A stretch of 64,000 bases of DNA from a bacterium (GTDB lineage: Bacteria; Elusimicrobiota; Elusimicrobia; UBA1565; UBA9628). Shown here one piece after another: positions 35,501 to 44,179 of this stretch. Under the pieces are notes generated by a model. It was not told where the DNA came from. It was given only the letters and a program-made list of their open reading frames with translations, and did not search any database. The translations under genes were made by a program, and so were the position numbers. The stretch spans positions 124,001 to 188,000 of the forward strand of contig JAKAQO010000001.1 of the NCBI GenBank assembly GCA_021822495.1, written 5' to 3'. Position 1 is the first letter of the stretch, and each line of letters opens with the position of its first letter.

Positions 35501-36883
35501 TTAATTTTTCTTGAGGGCGGAAGTAATGTCAGTGATGACTTTTTTGGCGTCGCCAAAGACCATCATCGTCTGGGGAAGGTAAAACAACTCGTTATCAACT
35601 CCGGCAAAACCGGGGTTCATCGAGCGTTTAATAAAAACAACCGAGCGGGATTTATCGGCATCCAGAATCGGCATACCGTAAAGCGGAGAATCGGTTTGAG
35701 TGCGGGCGGCAGGGTTGACAACGTCGTTAGCGCCCACCACAATCGTCATATCGGCTTCGGGAAACATGGGATTAACCTCATCCATTTCCAAAAGGTTGCT
35801 ATAGGGAATTTGCACTTCTGCGAGCAGAACATTCATGTGCCCCGGCATACGTCCGGCCACCGGATGAATGGCGTAGCGCACCTTGCAGTCGCGAGATTCA
35901 AGAATCGTCGCGAGATCCTTAACGGCGTGTTGAGCTTGAGCCACCGCCATTCCATAACCGGGAACTACGACCACCAAGCGCGCTCCGTCCAAAAGAGACG
36001 CGACATCTTCCGGTAAATAAGATTTAACGGAGCGTTGTGGATGATGAGACCCGGCTCCATTTGAGCCTCCAGCGGGCGCCGCGCCAAAACCGCCAAAAAG
36101 CACATTGATAAAAGAGCGGTTCATGGCCTCAGACATAATGATGGCGAGAACGAGGCCCGAAGCCCCGTCTAAGGTTCCGGCCACGACCAAAATTTTGCTG
36201 TTGAGGACAAAACCAAGCCCCGCCCCGGAAATTCCGGCGAAAGAGTTGAGAATCGCAATCACCGTCGGCATATCCGCGCCGCCAATAGACATGACCAGCA
36301 AAAACCCAAAGAGAAGAGCCAAAGCGATAATAGCCAGAATCAGGCTTTGACTTCCCGGATGCAAAACCAAATCCGCCGCCAAAAGAACGGCGGCGCCCAG
36401 AACCGAGAGACTGACGACGTTACTTCCTTTATAAACGAAAGGTTTACCAGGAATAATTTCTTGAAGTTTGGCAAAAGCGATGCAACTGCCGCTAAAAGTC
36501 AAAAATCCAAGAATAATTTCGGAAGACAAAACCGACATTGTAAAGGGATCGACATGGGGCGCCCGTTGATAATATTCCGCCACGCCCAAAAGCGCCACCG
36601 ATAACGACCCAAAGGCGTGAGAAATCGCGGTCTGTTGCGGAACCGCGGTCATGGGAACATTCATCGCAATCGGAATTCCAATCAAAGTTCCAATGACGGC
36701 GGCTCCAATCATAAGGGGAACGTGATCCACCGGAAAAGCGAGATAGGTCGCGATAATAGCCGTCACCATTCCCAAAATCGCCGACCAATTTCCGTAGCGG
36801 GAAGTCTTCACTTCTCCCATCCATTTTAAAGACAAAATAAAAAGCGCGGCGGAAAAAATATGGAGATACTGAGAGGAAAGCAT
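35501..36883 (-). CDS. pntB: NAD(P) transhydrogenase, beta subunit
   Basis: About eight or nine membrane helices in the first 260 residues are followed by the NADP-binding dIII domain with VVVVPGYGMAVAQAQHAVKD, FAIHPVAGRMPGHMNVLLAE-like segments and MTIVVGANDVVNPAART. It couples hydride transfer between NADH and NADP to proton movement across the inner membrane. It is 460 residues, the normal length. The gene begins one base after the stop of pntA2, making a three-gene operon pntA1-pntA2-pntB. Confidence 0.96.
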   Translation of the reverse strand: MLSSQYLHIFSAALFILSLKWMGEVKTSRYGNWSAILGMVTAIIATYLAFPVDHVPLMIGAAVIGTLIGIPIAMNVPMTAVPQQTAISHAFGSLSVALLGVAEYYQRAPHVDPFTMSVLSSEIILGFLTFSGSCIAFAKLQEIIPGKPFVYKGSNVVSLSVLGAAVLLAADLVLHPGSQSLILAIIALALLFGFLLVMSIGGADMPTVIAILNSFAGISGAGLGFVLNSKILVVAGTLDGASGLVLAIIMSEAMNRSFINVLFGGFGAAPAGGSNGAGSHHPQRSVKSYLPEDVASLLDGARLVVVVPGYGMAVAQAQHAVKDLATILESRDCKVRYAIHPVAGRMPGHMNVLLAEVQIPYSNLLEMDEVNPMFPEADMTIVVGANDVVNPAARTQTDSPLYGMPILDADKSRSVVFIKRSMNPGFAGVDNELFYLPQTMMVFGDAKKVITDITSALKKN

Positions 36884-37189
36884 TTAACCTTTCTTGTCCT
36901 TTTTGAACATTTTAAGAATTCGCTCGGTAATCATGAACCCGCTGACTAAATTGACAAAGGCCAAGGCTGTCGCGACTGCGGTCAGGGCGACGATAAAATT
37001 GGTCTTTCCAGGCTCCGACATCACGATAAAGGCGGCGACAACTGAAACCGAGGAAATAGCATTCGTCAAAGACATGAGCGGCGTATGCAAAAGCCGAGAC
37101 ACATTGCGAATCAGCTCAAGCCCCAAAAACGCGGACAAGACAAAAACTAACAAATCAATGGCGATATGACTGGTGGGAAGAGAGTTCAT
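36884..37189 (-). CDS. pntA2: NAD(P) transhydrogenase, alpha-2 (membrane) subunit
   Basis: 101 residues, with three membrane segments and the conserved HTPLMSLTNAISSVSVVAAF stretch that forms part of the proton path. In many bacteria the alpha chain is split as here into a soluble part and this small membrane part. The ATG overlaps the pntA1 stop (ATGA). Confidence 0.95.
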   Translation of the reverse strand: MNSLPTSHIAIDLLVFVLSAFLGLELIRNVSRLLHTPLMSLTNAISSVSVVAAFIVMSEPGKTNFIVALTAVATALAFVNLVSGFMITERILKMFKKDKKG

Positions 37190-38334
37190 GCGGCTTTTCC
37201 TCCCGCAGCGACCGCGACAGGGGCGGGCTGTTTCGGAAATAAAACCTCTCCGTTATGGACGGCCAGGGAACCGGAAAGAAGATCATCTTTCAAGTCAATA
37301 TTCACTTTTCCATCTTTAAGCATCAAAGCCAGAAAAGCGCTGATGTTCCGTGAATACATCAAACTCGCCTGACCAGGAATCATCGCGGGCAGATTGAAAA
37401 GCCCGTGAATCGTCACGCCGTATTTCACCACCGTTTTTCCGGGTTCGGTCAGGGCGCAATTTCCCCCTTGCTCGGCGGCGAGGTCCACAATCACGGAAGA
37501 AGGCTTCATGCCCTTGACCGCGTTCTCAGACAAAAGAACCGGGGCGCGTTTTCCGGGAACCAAGGCGGTGGTAATCACGACATCGGCGTTCTGCGCGGTT
37601 TTGGCGAGAAATTCTTGTTGTTTGCGGTAGAACTCTTCCGATTGAGCCTTGGCATAACCGCCCGAGGTTTGAGCGTCCTGGGCTTCCAAGGGAAGACTGA
37701 CAAATTTGGCGCCCAGACTTTCAATTTGTTCTTTGACCACCGGGCGCAAATCATAGGCTTCAACCGAGGCTCCCATGCGATGGGCCGTCGCAATCGCTTG
37801 AAGACCGGCGACTCCGGCCCCGATAACAAACACGCGAGCCGCAGAGATAGTTCCAGCCGCCGTAATTAACATTGGAAAAATTTTAGGGAGAGAATCAATG
37901 GCTAGGACTGCCGCCTTATATCCCGCAATGGTCGCCTGGGAAGACAAGGCGTCCATGAATTGAGCGCGGCTCGTGCGGGGAATTAAGTCCATAGCAAACA
38001 CGCTGACCTTTTTAGCGGCGAGCGACTTTAAAAGCTCCGCATGAGAATGCGGATAAACAAAGGAAATCAAGACCGCGCCTTCTTTCATCCAGGAAGACTC
38101 GGAAATTTCAGGCGGCATGACTTTTAAAATGACGTCTGACTGCTCATAAAGGCTTTTCGCTTCCGAAACAATGACCGCGCCTTTTGCGCGATAAGCCTCG
38201 TCCGTAAACCCGGCCGCTTCTCCCGCGCCGGATTGAACATGAATCTCAAGGCCTTTAATTTTTGAAAGAGCCTCGGGAACCAGCGCGACGCGCTTTTCAT
38301 TTTCTAAGGTTTCTTTGGGAATTCCGAGGATCAT
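37186..38334 (-). CDS. pntA1: NAD(P) transhydrogenase, alpha-1 (NAD-binding) subunit
   Basis: The soluble dI part, similar to alanine dehydrogenase, has MILGIPKETLENEKRVALVP, the Rossmann motif FVIGAGVAGLQAIATAHRMG, and the mobile-loop area near DMLRPVV-type EAYDLRPVVKEQIESLG. It is 382 residues. First gene of the pnt operon. An extended tail after the Rossmann domain (DDLLSGSLAVHNGEVLFPKQ) links to the membrane unit. Confidence 0.95.
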   Translation of the reverse strand: MILGIPKETLENEKRVALVPEALSKIKGLEIHVQSGAGEAAGFTDEAYRAKGAVIVSEAKSLYEQSDVILKVMPPEISESSWMKEGAVLISFVYPHSHAELLKSLAAKKVSVFAMDLIPRTSRAQFMDALSSQATIAGYKAAVLAIDSLPKIFPMLITAAGTISAARVFVIGAGVAGLQAIATAHRMGASVEAYDLRPVVKEQIESLGAKFVSLPLEAQDAQTSGGYAKAQSEEFYRKQQEFLAKTAQNADVVITTALVPGKRAPVLLSENAVKGMKPSSVIVDLAAEQGGNCALTEPGKTVVKYGVTIHGLFNLPAMIPGQASLMYSRNISAFLALMLKDGKVNIDLKDDLLSGSLAVHNGEVLFPKQPAPVAVAAGGKAA

Positions 38335-38381
38335 CTTACACTCATGCTATAAAATCCAAACGCCTCATTGTCAAATCTTAA

Positions 38382-38408
38382 GACGAGGCGGGAAAATCCC
38401 ACCTCGTC
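38382..38408. terminator. GACGAGG-type hairpin between pntA1 and the lipoprotein gene
   Basis: GACGAGG (38382-38388) pairs with CCTCGTC (38402-38408), with a further GGG/CCC pair inside. It is located just beyond the stop of the lipoprotein gene on the minus strand, upstream of pntA1. The following T-run is weak. Confidence 0.5.
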
Positions 38409-38426
38409 CATAATCTCGAGTCTTGA

Positions 38427-38759
38427 TTAATAACGGTCCGGCCCGCGATCCTCGGAACTGCCGTGGCTGTAATTATAAGACTTGACGGTTCCATTCTTGG
38501 CGAAACGAACAAAGAAATAATCGGAAGTCCATCCGCTAAAGACATTGGCGTGGTAGCTGACGTAGGTCCAGGTCTCATCCCCGTCTTCCGTTCCCACGCT
38601 CACCGGCTGCTTGTAGGTCTTAAGAATGTCCATCTTGGTTGTTTTCCCCACCACAATCTGCGGGGGTTTATTATTTTTAATAAAACCCTGCCCGATGGTG
38701 ATACATCCGGCCGCCCCCAAAGCCAAAAACAACGACGACAACAAGAACGCTTTTTTCAT
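38427..38759 (-). CDS. Small lipoprotein with BamE/SmpA-like fold
   Basis: MKKAFLLSSLFLALGAAGCI is a lipoprotein signal peptide with the lipobox ending in AAGC (Cys19). The 91-residue mature part has IVVGKTTKMDILKTYKQPVS and ETWTYVSYHANVFSGWTSDY, a pattern seen in BamE/SmpA-type small domains (a G-x-T-x4-V/I-x4-G/K-x-P turn). The C terminus is tyrosine- and charge-rich. It is probably anchored in the outer membrane. It lies between the aminotransferase operon and pntA1. Confidence 0.7.
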   Translation of the reverse strand: MKKAFLLSSLFLALGAAGCITIGQGFIKNNKPPQIVVGKTTKMDILKTYKQPVSVGTEDGDETWTYVSYHANVFSGWTSDYFFVRFAKNGTVKSYNYSHGSSEDRGPDRY

Positions 38760-38772
38760 TTAAGTCTCCTTT

Positions 38773-40119
38773 TTACGCTTTATTTTCTATTTCCGAAAGA
38801 CAAACGTCTAAAATTTCAAGTCCCTGGTCCACGTCATAGGCATTTAAAACCAAGGGCGGCGCAATGCGAATGGTGGAATCTCCGCAACCTAAAAGTAAAA
38901 GCCCACGCTTAAAGGCTTCTTGTTCCAACTGCCCCATTTCCTGATGCGCGGGCTTTTTAGTTTTTCGGTCTTTGACGAGTTCAAGCCCAATCATCAGTCC
39001 AATTCCACGAACATCTCCAATCAAAGAATGCTTTTCTTTCAGCTTCAAAAGACCCTTGAGGATTCTCTCGCCCATTTCGGAAGCGTTTTTCATGTACCGA
39101 TCTTCGATAAGTTCCAAGGTTTTGAGCGCCGAAGCGCAAGCGACGGGGTTTCCCCCAAAAGTCGTGCCATGAGAACCCCTTGGCCAAGTCATCACGCTTT
39201 CTTTGGCGATAATGGCTCCAATGGGAAGCCCGGAGCCCAAGCCCTTGGCGCTTAAAAGAATATCCGGTTCAACTCCAAAATGTTCCGAGGCCCACCATTT
39301 CCCGGTACGCCCAACTCCAGATTGGATTTCATCAAAGATAAGAAGAATTCCGTTTTCATCGCAAATCTTTCGCCATGCCTTTAAAAATTCCGGACGCGGG
39401 AAAACGTATCCGCCTTCCCCCTGAACCGGCTCCATGATCACCGCCGCAATTTCCTTGGGAGAGACGCGACCGTGAAATAGCCTCTCGGCGGCTTCCAGCG
39501 CCGCGCCCTCATCCATCCGGTAGGGATTGTCAAACGGCAGATGATAAACCCCGGGCAAAAGCGGCCCAAAGTTGGCCCGGTATTTCACCTTGCTGGCCGT
39601 CAAACTAATCGCGGCATAACTCCGCCCGTGAAAAGCCCCCTCAAAGGCGATGAGATTTGAACGCTTCGTATGGCTTCGGGCGAGTTTCACCGCGCCTTCA
39701 ACCGCCTCGGTTCCGGAATTGGCCAAAAAGACCCGGCATTTTTCTTTCATCGGGGCAATGTTCCCCAATTTTTCAAGAAGCTTGGCCATCGCTTCGTAGT
39801 AAAAATCAGTCCCGCAAATATGCAGAAATTTCGCGGCCGCTTCCTGAACCGCGCGGACGATTTCCGGGTGATTGTATCCGGTGGAAGACACCGCGATGCC
39901 GGACATAAAATCAATATAACGGTTTCCATCGATGTCTTCCGCCATCGCGCCCTGCCCGCCGGCCATGACGAAGGGATACTCTTTAATATAAGAAGGAGAC
40001 GCCCATTTCTGATCGAGCTCGATGATTTTTCGCGCCTTCGGCCCCGGCGGAGAGACCACGATGCGCGGATAATCCGCCTTGACGGAAGAAACTTTTACTT
40101 CATCCAATAATTTTTTCAT
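38773..40119 (-). CDS. Class III aminotransferase
   Basis: A PLP enzyme of the acetylornithine/ornithine/4-aminobutyrate aminotransferase group. FLANSGTEAVEGAVKLARS, LLIFDEIQSGVGRTGKWWAS (the cofactor Asp) and ILLSAKGLGSGLPIGAIIAK (the Schiff-base Lys) are present. It is 448 residues. It follows the P5C dehydrogenase by eight bases, so it may supply glutamate semialdehyde from ornithine or transaminate an omega-amino acid; the exact substrate is not decidable from sequence. Confidence 0.9.
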   Translation of the reverse strand: MKKLLDEVKVSSVKADYPRIVVSPPGPKARKIIELDQKWASPSYIKEYPFVMAGGQGAMAEDIDGNRYIDFMSGIAVSSTGYNHPEIVRAVQEAAAKFLHICGTDFYYEAMAKLLEKLGNIAPMKEKCRVFLANSGTEAVEGAVKLARSHTKRSNLIAFEGAFHGRSYAAISLTASKVKYRANFGPLLPGVYHLPFDNPYRMDEGAALEAAERLFHGRVSPKEIAAVIMEPVQGEGGYVFPRPEFLKAWRKICDENGILLIFDEIQSGVGRTGKWWASEHFGVEPDILLSAKGLGSGLPIGAIIAKESVMTWPRGSHGTTFGGNPVACASALKTLELIEDRYMKNASEMGERILKGLLKLKEKHSLIGDVRGIGLMIGLELVKDRKTKKPAHQEMGQLEQEAFKRGLLLLGCGDSTIRIAPPLVLNAYDVDQGLEILDVCLSEIENKA

Positions 40120-40127
40120 GAAATCGT

Positions 40128-41711
40128 TTAGAGTTCCGCGACGGTGCGGCTCTGCTCACGCATGAATTGAGAGACGTAATAGGGTCCGCAACCGCCTTTT
40201 CCGGTTGTTCCAGAGCCTTTCCATCCGCCAAAGGATTGAACTCCCGGCCAGGCGCCGGTGGTCGCCCCGCCCTTGCGATTAGCGTAGCAAACGCCGGATT
40301 CGATATTCTCAAAGAAAAACTCAATCTCCTCTTTTTTAGAGCTAAAAATTCCGGCGGTGAGCCCGTATTCGACCTTATTGGCCTCTCTGACCGCTTCCGC
40401 TAAATTTTCAACTTCCGCAATCGCGGTGAAAGGAAGGAAGAGTTCTCTTAAGAAAAGCTCATGACCCAGGGGCAAATGGACAACGGTAGGCGCGACAAAA
40501 TGGCCTTTGGCGAATAGACTGTCGGTCATGCGGTTTCCCCCAGTCAAAATCTGACCGCCGTTTTTAGCCGACTTAACGGCTTCTTCATAACGCTTGGCCG
40601 CGCGCGCATTAATCACAGGACCCAGAAAAATATCTTTCTGCGTCGGATCTCCCATCATAATCTTCTTGGTCTTCTCAATGAGTTTCTGGGTGAATTTTTC
40701 GGCGACGCTTTTTTCGACATAAACGCGGGAACAGGCCGAACACTTTTGCCCTTGAAGGCCGAAAGCGGACCTCATGATTCCTTCCGCCGCCGCGTCGAGA
40801 TCGGCTGAAGCGCAGACAATCGCCGCGTTTTTACCGCCAAGCTCGGCCAAGGCTGGCTTCCAGAATTTTCCGGAGAACTCTCGCACCATCCGCATTCCCA
40901 CTTCCTTAGAACCAGTGAAAGCGAGACCATCCACGCGATCATCTTTCCATAAAGGATCGCCAATCACGGAGTCATCCCCAGTGATAAAGTTAAAAACTCC
41001 CGCCGGAAGCCCCGCCTGCTGATAAATTTCGTTGAGGAGGTATCCCGTCCACGGAGTTTCGGGCGAAGGCTTAAAGACAATGACATTTCCCGCAATCAAA
41101 GCGGCGGAAGACATTCCAGTCGCCAAGGCCATCGGAAAATTAAAAGGCGAGATGCAGGCAAAAACCCCGTAGGGCCTTAAAACTGATGAAGTCGTTTCTT
41201 TGTAGGACGGTCCCATGGGTTTAACATAACCCTTGTTTTCTTCCATGATTTTGGCGTAATAATCAATAAGATCAGCCGATTCCTCCACTTCCCCCATGGA
41301 TTCCATGCGGCTTTTCCCAACTTCCAAAGACATCGCCGCGCCCAATTCCCACTTTCTCTCCCGAATCAGGGATGAGGCCTTGCGCATGAGTTTAATTCTC
41401 TCAACCCAACCCAGGCGTTCCCAGTCTTTTTTCGCCTTTTGCGCCGCGTCCAAGGCCTGAGAAATATGGGAGACCTCCGCCACGGCGAAATGTCCGATGA
41501 CCCAGTCGGAATTAATGGGAGAATGGACGGTTTTGGGTTTTGAAGAAGGCCGCACCTCTTGTCCGCCGATGATAAGAGGATAGGTTTTTCCCATCTGCTC
41601 TTTGGCCCATTTAAGCCCTTCGTCGAAATACTGATGGAACAAATCCATGTCCGGAGCGGCGGCGGAGGTATAGGTAATTTTAAAGTCTTTTTTCGCTTGG
41701 GCTGTCGTCAT
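40128..41711 (-). CDS. pruA: L-glutamate gamma-semialdehyde (1-pyrroline-5-carboxylate) dehydrogenase
   Basis: An aldehyde dehydrogenase of 527 residues with PALAELGGKNAAIV (the catalytic Glu) and GLQGQKCSACSRVYV (the catalytic Cys in QGQKCSACSR, typical of the P5C dehydrogenase class). ISPFNFPMALATG and FKPSPETPWTGY support the NAD site. It oxidises glutamate semialdehyde to glutamate. Its ATG overlaps the upstream aminotransferase stop (ATGA). It is not fused to a proline dehydrogenase, and none is nearby. Confidence 0.9.
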   Translation of the reverse strand: MTTAQAKKDFKITYTSAAAPDMDLFHQYFDEGLKWAKEQMGKTYPLIIGGQEVRPSSKPKTVHSPINSDWVIGHFAVAEVSHISQALDAAQKAKKDWERLGWVERIKLMRKASSLIRERKWELGAAMSLEVGKSRMESMGEVEESADLIDYYAKIMEENKGYVKPMGPSYKETTSSVLRPYGVFACISPFNFPMALATGMSSAALIAGNVIVFKPSPETPWTGYLLNEIYQQAGLPAGVFNFITGDDSVIGDPLWKDDRVDGLAFTGSKEVGMRMVREFSGKFWKPALAELGGKNAAIVCASADLDAAAEGIMRSAFGLQGQKCSACSRVYVEKSVAEKFTQKLIEKTKKIMMGDPTQKDIFLGPVINARAAKRYEEAVKSAKNGGQILTGGNRMTDSLFAKGHFVAPTVVHLPLGHELFLRELFLPFTAIAEVENLAEAVREANKVEYGLTAGIFSSKKEEIEFFFENIESGVCYANRKGGATTGAWPGVQSFGGWKGSGTTGKGGCGPYYVSQFMREQSRTVAEL

Positions 41712-43123
41712 TTGATTTCTCCTGTGACGGTGATTTTTGAAGCCGTTTTTTCAAGGGCCTCTTTAAAAAAGCTGACGATTAGATCAATCTCAAATTCCGC
41801 GATGGTAAAGGGCGGGGCGATCATGACCAAATCTCCGCGGCCAAGACCAGCGGTCGAGCGTCCCGGGCGATCGGCGGCGTTTTCTCCATCTGCCTGCCCG
41901 ACATTCGGCCAAACAATCAGGCCCAAATCCTGGGCTATGGAGGTAAAGGTTTCGGCGAATTTAAGCCGGCGGGGAAATGGCTCTTTAGTTTTTACGTCGG
42001 ACACAAATTCAACTCCCGCCAACATCCCAATCCCGCGAACATCTCCCACAAACGGAAGTTCTTTAAGAGCCTCTAATTTTTTCTGAAGCAGATCTCCCAT
42101 TTTGGCCGCGCGCTCAATTAAGCCGTGTTTTTGAATATAGCGGATAGCCGCGAGACCGGCGGAACAAATAGAGGGCGCATGGGAAAAGGTTTGGGCATGG
42201 AGAAAAGAGCCGTATCCCTTGGCGATGGGATCAAGAATTTTTTCTCCCGCCACCACCGCTGAAAGAGGCAGATATCCGCCGGAGATTCCCTTGCCGAGAG
42301 TCATAATGTCCGGCAAAACTCCGTAATGCTCGGTCGCCAGCCATTTTCCAGTCCGGCCCGCGCCGGTTAAAACCTCATCGGCAATCAGTAAAACATCATG
42401 GCGATCGCAAATCTCCCGGACATTGCGAAGATAATCCGCGCGCGGAACCGACGCTCCGGTCGAAGACCCGCCCACGGGTTCCATAATAAAAGCCGCGACA
42501 GTGTCTGCGCCTTCTTTTAAGATGATCTCTTCAAGAATAGTTCCAGAACAAACCCGACAAGACAAATTCCCACCGCAATCGCAACGATAGGCGTAGGGAG
42601 CCGGAACCATCGCGCAATCCAAAAGCCACGGCTGATAAATTTTTTTGTAATGCCCGCGCGCGGAAGCCGACATCGCCAAAAGGGTGTTTCCGTGATATCC
42701 GGGGCTTTGGGAAATAATTTTATGCTTTTGTGGGCGATTTTTCTCAACCCAATAATGCCTGGAAAGTTTGAGCGCGGCTTCGACCGCTTCAGAACCGCTG
42801 GAGAGAAAATAAAATTTATCGAGCCCCCGCAAAGACAACTTGGCTAATTGAGCGGCCAGTTCCTCGGCTGATTCGGTCGTAAAAGCCGTCCCATTGACAT
42901 AGGCGACTTTTTCAAGCTGTTCGGAAACCGCTTTGGCAATTTCCGGAACCCCGTGGCCGATATTGGCGACAAAAGCCCCCGAGCAGGCGTCTAAGTAACG
43001 CTTTCCGGCGTCGTCAAAAAGCCAGACTCCTTCCCCGTGGGAAATTTTGGGGTAGACGCGGTTTAAATTTCGGTAGAAAACCGAGCTCTCCGGATAGCGC
43101 AATTTTTTTTCCGCGCGGCTCAT
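41708..43123 (-). CDS. Class III aminotransferase (omega-amino acid/aspartate aminotransferase family)
   Basis: A PLP enzyme of 471 residues with FYFLSSGSEAVEAALKLSRH, DVLLIADEVLTGAGRTGKWL and MTLGKGISGGYLPLSAVVAG (the Schiff-base Lys). An insert YRCDCGGNLSCRVCSGT carries four cysteines. First gene of a three-gene operon with the P5C dehydrogenase and another aminotransferase, so it likely acts on an amino acid whose semialdehyde is then oxidised. Ornithine, lysine or putrescine catabolism are candidates. Confidence 0.88.
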   Translation of the reverse strand: MSRAEKKLRYPESSVFYRNLNRVYPKISHGEGVWLFDDAGKRYLDACSGAFVANIGHGVPEIAKAVSEQLEKVAYVNGTAFTTESAEELAAQLAKLSLRGLDKFYFLSSGSEAVEAALKLSRHYWVEKNRPQKHKIISQSPGYHGNTLLAMSASARGHYKKIYQPWLLDCAMVPAPYAYRCDCGGNLSCRVCSGTILEEIILKEGADTVAAFIMEPVGGSSTGASVPRADYLRNVREICDRHDVLLIADEVLTGAGRTGKWLATEHYGVLPDIMTLGKGISGGYLPLSAVVAGEKILDPIAKGYGSFLHAQTFSHAPSICSAGLAAIRYIQKHGLIERAAKMGDLLQKKLEALKELPFVGDVRGIGMLAGVEFVSDVKTKEPFPRRLKFAETFTSIAQDLGLIVWPNVGQADGENAADRPGRSTAGLGRGDLVMIAPPFTIAEFEIDLIVSFFKEALEKTASKITVTGEIK

Positions 43124-43158
43124 ATCCCTATTGTAGAAAATTAGAAACTCAAAAACCC

Positions 43159-43788
43159 TTATTTTAAGGGCGTGGTCAGCGGAACGTCTTCAATGGGAAA
43201 TTTTTTCCAGCCCTTGGCGTCAAAGTGCCACCACTCGGTGGGAAGCCCGACAAATCCGTGCCGCTCCATGACCCGCTCAAGAAGTTTCATGTTTTTTCGC
43301 GCCAGAGGGCTTGAACCCTTAAAGTTTCGATGGGCGCGCTCGGTAAAATTATCAAAACCGGACGGCATCACGAGTTCCCGTCCCGAGGCGTCTGCCAGGG
43401 AGACGTCCACCGCCGCCCCCCGGTTATGCCGGGAACCCTGGGCGGGGTTGGCCACGTAACGCTCATCTGGAACCAAGGCCCAGAATTTTTTCTGGATAGA
43501 AAGCGGGCGATAGCAGTCAAAGATAACCAGGCGAAATCCCCGCGCTTCAAAATCCTTGGCGGCCGCAAGAAGTTTCCGGGCGACGCTTTTTCTTAAGAGA
43601 CACCTCGCCACGGGATAAACCGCCTGATGGGTAAAGTTGTTTTTGGTCGCGTAGCGAATGTCGAAAATAACGCGGCGATCAAGTTTCGAGAAATCAACGA
43701 AAGCGGACGCGTGAATTGTTCCGGAAGAAGAGGCAAAAGCGCCCAAGGGAAAAAGAAAAAACAAGAGCGAAAAAATTCCGGTTTTCAA
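43159..43788 (-). CDS. D-alanyl-D-alanine dipeptidase (VanX/DdpX family), exported
   Basis: It has a signal peptide (MKTGIFSLLFFLFPLGAFAS). The zinc motif SxHxxGxAxD is in GSRHNRGAAVDVSLAD and the second part is TEWWHFDAKGW. VIFDCYRPLSIQKKFW supplies the catalytic arginine region. The 209-residue length is typical of DdpX. It hydrolyses D-Ala-D-Ala, here probably for murein recycling rather than vancomycin resistance, as no vanH/A is present. It overlaps panD by four bases. Confidence 0.93.
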   Translation of the reverse strand: MKTGIFSLLFFLFPLGAFASSSGTIHASAFVDFSKLDRRVIFDIRYATKNNFTHQAVYPVARCLLRKSVARKLLAAAKDFEARGFRLVIFDCYRPLSIQKKFWALVPDERYVANPAQGSRHNRGAAVDVSLADASGRELVMPSGFDNFTERAHRNFKGSSPLARKNMKLLERVMERHGFVGLPTEWWHFDAKGWKKFPIEDVPLTTPLK

Positions 43789-44174
43789 AAACTTTGAATG
43801 AGTTCTTCGGGGGAGAGATGATCTTCTTTTGGAGACAAAAATTTGACGAAGCGGTTTTTGGAATCAAGAAGAATGGACGTCGGCTTAATGGGCTTATCCG
43901 ACAGTTCAAAACCCATGATGATAATCTCTTCCCCCGCCTTGATTAAATGCGCGGCCGCCCCGTTCATGGTAATGACACCGGAATCCCTGGGGGAAGCAAT
44001 GACATAGGTCTCAAGACGCGCGCCCGAGGTATTGCTGACCACCAAAACCCTTTCCCCAATCCAAAGTCCGGTTTTTTCAATGAGATTTTGATCGATGGCA
44101 ATGGAACCCACATAACTCACGTCCGCTCCTGTCACCGTGGCTTTATGAATTTTTGAACGCAAAACCCAGCGCAT
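43785..44174 (-). CDS. panD: Aspartate 1-decarboxylase (pyruvoyl enzyme)
   Basis: Makes beta-alanine for pantothenate and CoA. The self-cleavage site is YVGSIAID (Gly-Ser), where the serine becomes the pyruvoyl group; RSKIHKATVTGADVSYVGS and RLETYVIASPRDSGVITMNG are typical. It is 129 residues. No panB/C in the window. The end overlaps the dipeptidase gene. Confidence 0.95.
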   Translation of the reverse strand: MRWVLRSKIHKATVTGADVSYVGSIAIDQNLIEKTGLWIGERVLVVSNTSGARLETYVIASPRDSGVITMNGAAAHLIKAGEEIIIMGFELSDKPIKPTSILLDSKNRFVKFLSPKEDHLSPEELIQSF

Positions 44175-44179
44175 ATTCT

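Noticed and set aside
43159..43788. VanX as vancomycin resistance
   Set aside because: No vanH, vanA or vanRS genes adjoin; an exported dipeptidase next to panD fits murein recycling better.
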